Made by a program: the position numbers and the translations under genes
Shown here: piece after piece, positions 13,043 to 19,652 of the stretch
Layout of the letters: each line of letters starts with the position of its first letter
How positions within the stretch are numbered: the first letter of the stretch is position 1
Source: CAZWUK01 sp964636685
Lineage (GTDB): Bacteria > Bacillota > Clostridia > Christensenellales > CAG-138
DNA: 23,392 nt
Reading direction: 5' to 3'
NCBI GenBank assembly: GCA_964636685.1
Contig: CAZWUK010000034.1
Location: 1 to 23,392, forward strand
The notes under the pieces: model-generated
The model's database searches: none
Seen by the model: the letters and a program-made list of their open reading frames with translations, nothing else
What the model was told of the DNA's origin: nothing

Positions 13043-14775
13043 CACTGCTCGCCCCCTTTCTTGAATTGGCTCTCATAAATCTCCCGATAGACCGGGCAAT
13101 CCGTCAAAAGCTGCTCATGCGTACCGTTGCCCACAAGCGCGCCGTCATCCAGCACAAGGATACGGTCGGCGGCCTTGAGACTTGCCGCGCGCTGACTCAC
13201 GATAAATGTGGTAATCGCGCCCGGCAGCGCGGCAATCGCTTTTCGCAGCGCCGCGTCGGTAGCAAAATCCAGCGCGCTGGCGCTGTCGTCGAGTATCAGG
13301 ATCTTGGGGTTTTTCACCAGCGCGCGCGCAATGGTCAAGCGCTGCTTCTGTCCGCCGGAAAGATTTCTGCCGCCCTGCTCCACAGGCTCGTCCAGCCCGT
13401 TGGGCTTTTGCCGGACAAAATCCTCCGCCTGCGCGCTCTTTAATGCCGCAAAGAGCAGCTCGTCGGTGGCGTTCTCGTTTCCGTAGCGGAGGTTATCGCG
13501 AATCGTGCCGGAAAACAGCTGCGCCCGCTGCAACACAACGCCCACCATCTGCCGCAGCGCATCCTTTTGGTAGTCCTTGACGTCCTTGCCAAATACCGAA
13601 ACCGTGCCCGCCGTCGCGTCGTAGAATCTGGGGATCAGCGACACCAGACTGGTTTTGCCGCTGCCCGTGCCGCCGATCACGCCGATGGTTTCGCCGGGAC
13701 GCGCAAAAAAGCTGACGTCCGAAAGGCTCTCGTCTCCCGCGCCCGCATAGGTGAGCGATACATTGGAAAACCGTACCGCGTCGCCTTGTGAAGAAGCGCC
13801 CTTCTCCCCGTCGGGAAACGCCATATCGGGCTCCGTTTGCAGCACGCCGCGGATACGGGCGGCGCAAGCCAGCGCTTTGGTAGTCAGGATGATAAAAGAC
13901 GCCATCTTCACAAGCTCCACCAGCACCTGACTCATGTAGCTGACCAGCGCGATCACCTGCCCCTGCTGCAAAGCGCCGGCATGAACCTGCACCGCGCCGG
14001 TACGCAGCAACGCGATAATGCCAAGGTTGACGATGAGATAGGTCACGGGATTCATCAGCGCCGCGAGCCTGCCGACAAACAGCTGCAGTTTTGTCAACTG
14101 TCCGTTGGCGTTTTCAAAGCGCGTCACCTCGTCCTGTTCTCGATTGAAGGCGCGCACCACGCGAACGCCGGAAAGATTCTCCCGCGTCATGCCCAACACG
14201 CCGTCCAGACGCGTCTGCACCTGTTTGTAGAGCGGCTTTGTCAAGAGCATCACGCCAAACACCACCACCGCCAGCGCCGGAATGGTCAAAACAAACACCA
14301 GCGCCGCCTTGCGGTCGATGGTAAACGCCATGACCATGCTGCCAAATACCACAAAGGGGCTGCGCATAAACAGGCGCAAGAATAGGTTCAGTCCGCTCTG
14401 CACCTGATTGACGTCGCTCGTCATGCGCGTAATCAGCGTGCTTTTGCCGAGCGTATCCACCTGCGAAAAGCTCAACTTCTGGATATGCGAAAACAGTGCG
14501 CTGCGAAGGTGCGTAGCGTAGCCGACCGCCGCCTGAGACGCAAAATACTGCGCCGTGATGCTGCAAGCAAGTCCCACGACCGCCAGCAGGATCAAAACCA
14601 GACAGCGTCTTAGAATATAGCCGGTGTCGCCTGACGCGATGCCGCCGTCGATGATATCCGCCATCACAAGCGGCACCAAAAGATCAAATAACGCCTCGAG
14701 CAGCTTAAACAGCGGCGCGACGACGCTCTGCTTGCGATACCCCTTGAGATAGACTCCGAGTTTTACTTTCTTCAC
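13042..14775 (-). CDS. ABC exporter half-transporter with degenerate catalytic site
   Basis: A 577-residue half-transporter with a six-helix membrane domain and an ATPase domain. Walker A is GGTGSGKT (368-375) and the signature LSGGQ (472-476) is intact. After Walker B the catalytic Glu is replaced by Asp (ILILDDSASALD, D497), and the switch His is Gln (IVSQR, Q528). Both changes are hallmarks of the inactive site of heterodimeric exporters. The GTG at 14775 is preferred: GAAAGGG lies 7 bases upstream, whereas the ATG at 14802 has no ribosome site and would sit at the start of the transcript predicted from TATACT at 14810-14815. First gene of a two-gene operon. Confidence 0.9.
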   Translation of the reverse strand: MKKVKLGVYLKGYRKQSVVAPLFKLLEALFDLLVPLVMADIIDGGIASGDTGYILRRCLVLILLAVVGLACSITAQYFASQAAVGYATHLRSALFSHIQKLSFSQVDTLGKSTLITRMTSDVNQVQSGLNLFLRLFMRSPFVVFGSMVMAFTIDRKAALVFVLTIPALAVVVFGVMLLTKPLYKQVQTRLDGVLGMTRENLSGVRVVRAFNREQDEVTRFENANGQLTKLQLFVGRLAALMNPVTYLIVNLGIIALLRTGAVQVHAGALQQGQVIALVSYMSQVLVELVKMASFIILTTKALACAARIRGVLQTEPDMAFPDGEKGASSQGDAVRFSNVSLTYAGAGDESLSDVSFFARPGETIGVIGGTGSGKTSLVSLIPRFYDATAGTVSVFGKDVKDYQKDALRQMVGVVLQRAQLFSGTIRDNLRYGNENATDELLFAALKSAQAEDFVRQKPNGLDEPVEQGGRNLSGGQKQRLTIARALVKNPKILILDDSASALDFATDAALRKAIAALPGAITTFIVSQRAASLKAADRILVLDDGALVGNGTHEQLLTDCPVYREIYESQFKKGGEQ

Positions 14776-14809
14776 CGGAAGACCCTTTCTTTTCCATAAC
14801 ATTCTTTTT

Positions 14810-14815
14810 AGTATA
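14810..14815 (-). promoter_or_regulatory. -10 box of the ABC exporter operon
   Basis: Minus-strand TATACT lies 35 bases upstream of the chosen GTG start. No good -35 box is seen 16-18 bases upstream (AT-rich TTTTCC only). Confidence 0.45.
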
Positions 14816-14936
14816 CCGCAGATTCGCGCATAGGAAAATAGCGTTCCTTTTCCCGCAATGCAGTTAAAAAGATCACCGCCTGCGCGGGTAGAGCGGAATT
14901 CTCTAAAAGTTCAAAATCGGACGCTTGCTTTTTTTG

Positions 14937-14942
14937 TATAAT
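14937..14942 (+). promoter_or_regulatory. -10 box upstream of the NlpC/P60 gene
   Basis: A consensus TATAAT lies 35 bases before the ATG, with a T-run before it. The -35 region is poor, so the promoter may need an activator or an alternative contact. Confidence 0.5.
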
Positions 14943-14977
14943 GGTAACGGTATCCATTGATACAGAAGGAGCAAGCT

Positions 14978-16243
14978 ATGGACAATTTGCAGCCAAAGCG
15001 TCTGCCGGAAGGAGACGTGCGCCCGCCCTCCCGTCTGTTTGGGAAAAAGGCGCGTACCTCCATTCTCATCACCGTCACATTGGCGCTGATGCTGTTTGTG
15101 CTGCTCCCGCTCGGACTTGACCGGCTGAGCGCCGCCAACGGCCGCTATGTTGCCGCCATGGCCGATGCAGCCGAAACCCCGCTGCCCACGGCTACGCCGC
15201 TCCCGACGCAGTGTCCGCTGCTTTGCTCGGACGAAAGCCCGGCGCCGACCAGCGCCGTTTCGGTATCGGAATATTCCCTGTTGCAGCTCAACGACGATTA
15301 TCCGACGGTGCAAAAGCTCCAGTCTCGGCTGATGGAGCTTGGCTATCTCGAATCCGATGAACCCGGCACATTGTATAACGACTCCACCGCGAGCGCCGTG
15401 TCGCTGTTTCAGCGCGCAGTCGGCAGCACGGTCAACGGCGTTGCCGACGCACACCTGCAGGAAACGCTTTACAGCACGAATGCCGCGCCTTATGACATTG
15501 GCTCAGGCGACACAGGCGCGGACGTCAAGCGCATCCAGCTTCGTCTGACGGAGCTTGGCTACTACGACGGCAAGATCAGCAGCTATTTCGGCGTTGCGAC
15601 CGCGGACGCGGTGGAAGCCTTCCAAAAAAAGAACGGGCTGACCGTGGACGGCAAATTTGACCGCGAGGATCGAGATCTGCTCCTGTCTGAAAAGGCGCGT
15701 CCCAAGATCGATCCAACGCCCACGCCCAAACCGACAAAGAAGCCCTCGTCATCCTCCGGCTCCTCGTCGTCGTCCTCCGGTTCATCCTCGTCCGGTTCAT
15801 CCTCGTCCGGTTCGTCCTCGTCGGAGAGCGGCTCCTCCGGCGGCAGCTACTCCGCCTCTTACAGTCCGAGCGGCATCGTCTCGGTAGCAAAGGGGCAGCT
15901 GGGCAAAAGCTATGTTCGCGGCGAGGAAGGGCCCAATTATTTTGATTGTTCCGGGCTTGTGTATTTCTGTCTGCGTACCTGCGGGGTCAGCACAAGCCGT
16001 CTCAACGCGCAAAGCTTCAGCAGAACCAGCAAGTGGACGGAGATCGGCAGCATTTCCGATTTGCAGGCGGGCGACCTTGTGTTTTTCTGCGACGATTCCT
16101 CCCGTACCGTCAACCATACGGGCGTCTATGTGGGCGGCAGCCGGTTTGTGCACGCCTCCTCCAGCAAGGGCGAGGTTGTGACCAGCACGATCACCAGCAG
16201 CTACTGGGTGCGCAACTTTATCTGCGGGCGCCGCGTATTTTGA
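14978..16243 (+). CDS. Membrane-anchored NlpC/P60 peptidoglycan hydrolase with two PG-binding domains
   Basis: A 421-residue protein. It has a short cytoplasmic tail, one membrane helix (about 29-48), a Pro/Thr stretch, two peptidoglycan-binding domains (about 104-165 and 177-237, with LGYLESDEPGTL and LGYYDGKISSYFG), a Pro/Lys then Ser/Gly-rich linker (about 245-298), and an NlpC/P60 cysteine peptidase domain. Catalytic residues are visible as C324 (YFDCSGLVY), H380 (VNHTGVYVGG) and H392 (FVHASS). It probably cleaves the stem peptide of peptidoglycan outside the membrane. The start is the ATG at 14978 with AGAAGGAG 6 bases upstream. The serine linker is encoded by TCC/TCG-rich repeated codons, which are likely to vary in length between strains. 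Confidence 0.93.
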   Translation: MDNLQPKRLPEGDVRPPSRLFGKKARTSILITVTLALMLFVLLPLGLDRLSAANGRYVAAMADAAETPLPTATPLPTQCPLLCSDESPAPTSAVSVSEYSLLQLNDDYPTVQKLQSRLMELGYLESDEPGTLYNDSTASAVSLFQRAVGSTVNGVADAHLQETLYSTNAAPYDIGSGDTGADVKRIQLRLTELGYYDGKISSYFGVATADAVEAFQKKNGLTVDGKFDREDRDLLLSEKARPKIDPTPTPKPTKKPSSSSGSSSSSSGSSSSGSSSSGSSSSESGSSGGSYSASYSPSGIVSVAKGQLGKSYVRGEEGPNYFDCSGLVYFCLRTCGVSTSRLNAQSFSRTSKWTEIGSISDLQAGDLVFFCDDSSRTVNHTGVYVGGSRFVHASSSKGEVVTSTITSSYWVRNFICGRRVF

Positions 16244-16264
16244 TCTTCCACGGAGAAAACGTCT

Positions 16265-16867
16265 ATGCTGTTTGATGCAGTCCATACCGCGCGTTGTGCG
16301 GACAATTCGCTCGAAGCGATGCTGTTTGAAGGAGAAACCCTCTCCTCATGCGATGCGTCCGACCTGGAATGCAGCCAAACCACCTTCTCACGCTGTCGCT
16401 TTGACGGTTGCAGCTTCTACAAATCCAGCTTTTATCAGGCGGCGTTTCTGGACTGCGATCTTTCCAACTGCAACTTCTCCGAGACGTTTTTCAAGGAATG
16501 CCGCTTTGTTCGCTGCAAAGCGGATGGGGCAAATTTCAGTCACAGCATATTCAAAAAGACGGAATTTACGGAATCCTCGTTTCGCTACGCAAACTGCGGG
16601 CTGTCATTGTTTGAAGACGTCAAAATAACCGGCGGCAGCTTCCGCGAAGCGTATCTCTCGGAAACCAAGCTCAAAAAGGTTCGCTTTGCCGAAGTCGATT
16701 TTTCCGGCGCGGATTTTTTCAAAACGCCGCTCAAGGGCGTTGACCTGTCAGCGTGCATCATCGACGGCATCGGCGTGTCCGACAGCCGCTATGAGCTGAT
16801 TGGCGTCAAGATCGGGCCGGAGCAGTCGGTCGTACTGGCAAAAATGCTCGGCGCGGTGATCGTATAA
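16265..16867 (+). CDS. Pentapeptide-repeat protein
   Basis: A 200-residue protein made mostly of A(D/N)LXX-type pentapeptides with F or L at the centre: for example CSFYKSSFYQ, CDLSNCNFSE, ADGANFSHS, VDFSGADFF. Such repeats fold into a right-handed square helix. Some relatives (Qnr, McbG) protect DNA gyrase by mimicking DNA, but nothing here shows that function. It has no signal peptide and many cysteines (about ten), consistent with a cytoplasmic protein. It starts 21 bases after the NlpC/P60 gene with GGAG 9 bases upstream of the ATG. Confidence 0.88.
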   Translation: MLFDAVHTARCADNSLEAMLFEGETLSSCDASDLECSQTTFSRCRFDGCSFYKSSFYQAAFLDCDLSNCNFSETFFKECRFVRCKADGANFSHSIFKKTEFTESSFRYANCGLSLFEDVKITGGSFREAYLSETKLKKVRFAEVDFSGADFFKTPLKGVDLSACIIDGIGVSDSRYELIGVKIGPEQSVVLAKMLGAVIV

Positions 16868-16888
16868 ACAAAACGAAAGGGATCTCCT

Positions 16889-17767
16889 ATGCAGCGCTTG
16901 AAGGTCGCATTACTGCAAATCCTCCCGACGGGCACGCAGGCGGGCAATTTGGCGCGCGGCGTCGCTTTTTGCGAGCAGGCAAAGGCGCTGGGCGCCGATA
17001 TCGCGCTGTTTCCCGAGATGTGGAGCACCGGCTACCGCATCCCCGAGGATCCAAAAGCGCGGCGGGCATGCGCCGTTTCGTCCGACAGTGGTTTCTTGCG
17101 TACTTTTTCCGACCTTGCCGCAACGCTGCAAATGGCAATCGGCGTCACCTACCTCAAATCACACGATCCGCTCCCGCAAAACGCATTATGTCTATTCGAC
17201 CGCTTTGGCAAACGGCAGCTTTCCTATGCAAAGGTGCATACCTGCGACTTTGGGGAGGAGCGCATGCTTGACGCGGGGGACGATTTCTATGTCTGCACGC
17301 TCGATACCGCAGCAGGTCTTGTCAAAATCGGCGCCATGATCTGCTTTGACCGTGAATTTCCGGAGAGCGCGCGCATTCTCATGCTCAAGGGCGCGGAGGT
17401 GATCCTGGTACCAAACGCCTGCCCGATGGAGATCAACCGTCTCTCTCAGCTTCGTGCCAGAGCCTATGAGAACATGCTCGGCATTGCCACCGCCAACTAT
17501 CCGGCGGGACAGCCGGACTGCAACGGGCATTCCTCGGCGTTTGACGGCGTCGCCTACGCGCCGGGTGCATCCTCTTCGCGGGATACGCTGCTTCTGGAAG
17601 CCGGCGAAGCGGAGGGCGTTTATATTGCCGATTTTCCGATCGACGACATGCGCGCGTATCGCGGCTCCGAGGTACACGGCAACGCTTACCGCCTCCCGAA
17701 AAAGTACGGGCTGCTGCTGTCAGAACAAATTAACGAGCCGTTTGTACGCGGCGACCGGCGCGATTAG
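16889..17767 (+). CDS. Nitrilase-superfamily carbon-nitrogen hydrolase
   Basis: A 292-residue cytoplasmic hydrolase of C-N bonds (amide or carbamoyl). The catalytic triad is visible: E43 in LFPEMWSTGY, K115 in YAKVHTCDFG, and C152 in MICFDREFPES. Length and order are normal. Family members include carbamoylputrescine amidases and omega-amidases; the exact substrate cannot be read from the sequence. GAAAGGGA lies 7 bases before the ATG and 21 bases separate it from the pentapeptide gene. The stop TAG (17765-17767) is formed from the TA next to the foldback element plus the element's first base, so the protein's end may have been changed by that insertion. Confidence 0.91.
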   Translation: MQRLKVALLQILPTGTQAGNLARGVAFCEQAKALGADIALFPEMWSTGYRIPEDPKARRACAVSSDSGFLRTFSDLAATLQMAIGVTYLKSHDPLPQNALCLFDRFGKRQLSYAKVHTCDFGEERMLDAGDDFYVCTLDTAAGLVKIGAMICFDREFPESARILMLKGAEVILVPNACPMEINRLSQLRARAYENMLGIATANYPAGQPDCNGHSSAFDGVAYAPGASSSRDTLLLEAGEAEGVYIADFPIDDMRAYRGSEVHGNAYRLPKKYGLLLSEQINEPFVRGDRRD

Positions 17768-17923
17768 GGCGTGTTTCTAAAGTATGCAAGATGAAATTTT
17801 GCGTCATCGGCTTGCAGATTGAGGCAAAAAACGTAGGCTTAGTGGTGCTAAGGCGAGGCTTTTTAACGAAAATATGCAGGCCGAGGGCGTGAAATTGCGC
17901 TTGCTGATTTTAGAAACACGCTC
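17767..17923. mobile_element. MITE-like foldback element with TA flanks
   Basis: The 15-bp ends GGGCGTGTTTCTAAA (17767-17781) and TTTAGAAACACGCTC (17909-17923) are inverted with one mismatch. Inner parts also pair: GCAAG...TCGGCTTGCAGATT on the left matches the reverse of AATATGCAGGCCGAGG...CTTGC on the right, so most of the 157 bases form one imperfect hairpin with a short central loop. Each end is flanked by TA, as expected for IS630/mariner-type transposition. It encodes no protein. A long structured RNA or a terminator remnant is an alternative. Confidence 0.68.
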
Positions 17924-17955
17924 TAAACTGTTTACAGCGCCGTCAGTAAAATACA

Positions 17956-17992
17956 AGAGGACAAAAGCAATCGCTTTCGTCCTCTGTTTTTT
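17956..17992 (+). terminator. Terminator after the nitrilase operon
   Basis: The stem AGAGGAC / GTCCTCT (17956-17962 and 17979-17985), with an inner AAGC / GCTT pairing, is followed by GTTTTTT. It lies between convergent genes and may also slow minus-strand transcription, though the minus-side tract (TTGTATTTTA) is weaker. Confidence 0.85.
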
Positions 17993-18011
17993 GATCCGCT
18001 CTGCGAAATCT

Positions 18012-18419
18012 TTATTTGGTCAGCGTTGCGATGATGATCGCAATACCGGCTACCAGCACCGCTGCGGCTATGGCCAGCAGCTTAATGGCGCCCGCTTTTT
18101 TCGTATTATCGCCTTCGATATAGAGATCCTCCGGGTGCTTTGCGTTCCACTTGACATTGACCTGCTGGTTCTCCCGATAGGTTCGTGAGCCGTTTACATT
18201 CAGCGCCTGATGCGCATGCACCTCATCGTTCACCTTGATCTGCACCATGGGAACCTGGATCTTGGTTTTGTTTCGCTTCATGTGCAGCACCGTTGTCACA
18301 ATGCCATGCCGCGTCTCATAGTTCTCGATTTTTTTCGCCGTGCCAAACGACAAGCCGCCGATGATCGCCAGCACCAGTCCAATGCCCAGCACGATAACGC
18401 CAACCCAGATGCCCTCCAT
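18012..18419 (-). CDS. Small membrane protein, DUF3592-like
   Basis: A 135-residue protein with an N-terminal membrane helix (about 5-27), a soluble middle of beta-strand character (GIVTTVLHMKRNK, VQIKVNDEVHAHQ, YRENQQVNVKWNAKHPEDLY) and a C-terminal helix (about 110-131). The layout fits DUF3592 proteins, whose function is unknown. AGGAGG lies 11 bases before the ATG. The gene has its own promoter (18485-18513) and an operator-like site at 18523-18537. Confidence 0.8.
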   Translation of the reverse strand: MEGIWVGVIVLGIGLVLAIIGGLSFGTAKKIENYETRHGIVTTVLHMKRNKTKIQVPMVQIKVNDEVHAHQALNVNGSRTYRENQQVNVKWNAKHPEDLYIEGDNTKKAGAIKLLAIAAAVLVAGIAIIIATLTK

Positions 18420-18484
18420 AGTACCTCAAGCCTCCTGATCTGCTTTTTTTGATATGATACCGTGTCCTTTCGGATACAAGGGTG

Positions 18485-18513
18485 ATTATACGCCCGTGCA
18501 AACAGGATGTAAA
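18485..18513 (-). promoter_or_regulatory. Promoter of the DUF3592-like gene
   Basis: Minus-strand TTTACA (18508-18513), 17 bases, TATAAT (18485-18490): near consensus. The leader would be about 60 bases. Confidence 0.7.
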
Positions 18514-18522
18514 GAACTTTTT

Positions 18523-18537
18523 GCAAACGTTTACGCT
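18523..18537 (-). promoter_or_regulatory. CcpA/LacI-like operator, second copy
   Basis: GCAAACGTTTACGCT on the plus strand, identical over 15 bases to 638-652. Here it lies about 10 bases upstream of the -35 box, a position typical of activation rather than repression by CcpA. Confidence 0.48.
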
Positions 18538-18553
18538 GGTTGGCTGCCAACAG

Positions 18554-18576
18554 AAAAAGAGCCGGAATTCCGGCTC
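18554..18576 (-). terminator. Terminator after the YbjQ gene
   Basis: The perfect palindrome GAGCCGGAATTCCGGCTC (18559-18576) is followed on the minus strand by TTTTT (18554-18558), 18 bases after the gene's stop. Confidence 0.85.
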
Positions 18577-18594
18577 CGTTTTATAATTTCTGCC

Positions 18595-18909
18595 TTACGC
18601 GCGGTATTTGACCGCCGTGCCGTAGGCAATGACCTCTGCTGCGCCCTGCATGACCGCGGCAGAGGCATAGCGAACATTGACCACAGCGTCCGCGCCCAGA
18701 CGTTCGGCGTCATCCACCATGCGCTTGACGGCGATTTGCCGCGCTTCGTTGAGCATCTCCGTGTAGCCGGTGATCTCTCCGCCCACCAGCGTCTTGATCC
18801 CCGCCATGAAATCCTTACCAAAGTTCTTGGACTGCACCACGTTGCCCTTTGCAATCCCCAATACGTCGAATTCCTTTCCCGGAATATTGTCAATATTGAC
18901 CAGCAGCAT
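18595..18909 (-). CDS. YbjQ/UPF0145 family protein
   Basis: A 104-residue protein of the YbjQ (UPF0145, 'heavy-metal binding' domain) family. Typical features are VLGIAKGNVVQSKNFGKDF (16-34), LVGGEITGYTEMLNEARQIA split about 41-60, and GADAVVNVRYASAAVMQGAA (about 73-92). The proteins form pentamer-like rings; their function is not established. It overlaps the MerR gene by 20 bases and has GGGAGGGGAAG before its ATG, so the two are translated together from the MerR promoter. Confidence 0.9.
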   Translation of the reverse strand: MLLVNIDNIPGKEFDVLGIAKGNVVQSKNFGKDFMAGIKTLVGGEITGYTEMLNEARQIAVKRMVDDAERLGADAVVNVRYASAAVMQGAAEVIAYGTAVKYRA

Positions 18910-19534
18910 CTTCTTCCCCTCCCTGTATTTCCTTCATCCTTTGTTTGAGCGCAATCACAATCCCAACGCATACCGCGATGGGAATCGCCAGCAGCAGCAC
19001 AACAACCGGCCACGGCGGGCAGTCGAGCATGCACAGGCAAATGAAAAATACGATCCATACGAGCATGATGGCGATCATCGTGATCCCCGCGATCAGCGCG
19101 CCGCGTTTACGTTTCATCCGCCGATCCAGCCGTTCCACATCCATAAAGCTTGTCCCCGCTTTCTCCATCTGTTCCATTTGGGTCAAATAGATCTCCGCAT
19201 CGAGACTGGCAAACGTCACGTTCTCTCCGGCAAGCCGTTCGCAAATCGTTTTTGCCGCGTCAATGTTTTCCTTGGCGCGCTCAAGCACAACGATGTGCCG
19301 CCTCGCGCCGTCCGACACGGAAAACGTTCCCTGCTGCATGGTGCGAATCTCAGCAATCGGCACCGACAGCTTGCGCAGCAGCTGAATGCGCCGCAGGGTC
19401 GAAACATCCTCCTGCCCATACTCTCGATAACCGTTTTCGCTGTTGCGTCCGGGCGCGAGCAGACCTTCCTGTTCGTAATAGCGAATATTCTTTTTTGCAA
19501 CGCCCGTCAGACGTTCCATTTCATTGATCTTCAT
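18890..19534 (-). CDS. Membrane-anchored MerR family regulator
   Basis: A 214-residue protein. Residues 1-70 are a MerR winged helix-turn-helix (VAKKNIRYYEQEGLLAPGR, ENGYREYGQEDVSTLRRI). A coiled dimerisation helix follows (about 75-125). The C-terminus then carries a basic stretch RRMKRKRG and two membrane helices (about 145-169 and 175-196) in place of a usual ligand domain. This implies that the regulator senses a membrane or envelope signal. AGGAG lies 7 bases before the ATG. The promoter upstream has the 19-base spacer typical of MerR targets, so autoregulation is likely. Confidence 0.9.
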   Translation of the reverse strand: MKINEMERLTGVAKKNIRYYEQEGLLAPGRNSENGYREYGQEDVSTLRRIQLLRKLSVPIAEIRTMQQGTFSVSDGARRHIVVLERAKENIDAAKTICERLAGENVTFASLDAEIYLTQMEQMEKAGTSFMDVERLDRRMKRKRGALIAGITMIAIMLVWIVFFICLCMLDCPPWPVVVLLLAIPIAVCVGIVIALKQRMKEIQGGEEDAAGQY

Positions 19535-19559
19535 GCGCGTTCTCCTGCTCGATGCTTAC

Positions 19560-19590
19560 ACTATATACCTTACAGTCGGTGGAAGGTCAA
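19560..19590 (-). promoter_or_regulatory. MerR-type promoter with 19-base spacer
   Basis: Minus-strand TTGACC (19585-19590), exactly 19 bases, TATAGT (19560-19565). The spacer contains the inverted repeat ACCTT-N11-AAGGT. An over-long spacer with a dyad between the boxes is the signature of promoters that MerR proteins activate by twisting DNA. Confidence 0.8.
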
Positions 19591-19612
19591 GCACAAAATG
19601 CTGGTGCCGCGC

Positions 19613-19636
19613 AAAAAAGCGGGAATTGCTTCCCGC
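19613..19636 (-). terminator. Terminator after the NhaC-family transporter gene
   Basis: The stem GCGGGAA / TTCCCGC (19619-19625 and 19630-19636) with a 4-base loop is followed on the minus strand by TTTTTT (19613-19618). Confidence 0.88.
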
Positions 19637-19652
19637 ATAGAACGCTGCTGCG

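Noticed and set aside
11573..13078. 501-codon plus-strand frame opposite the ABC exporter gene
   Set aside because: The minus strand has all ABC motifs in order; the plus frame is Arg/His-rich shadow.
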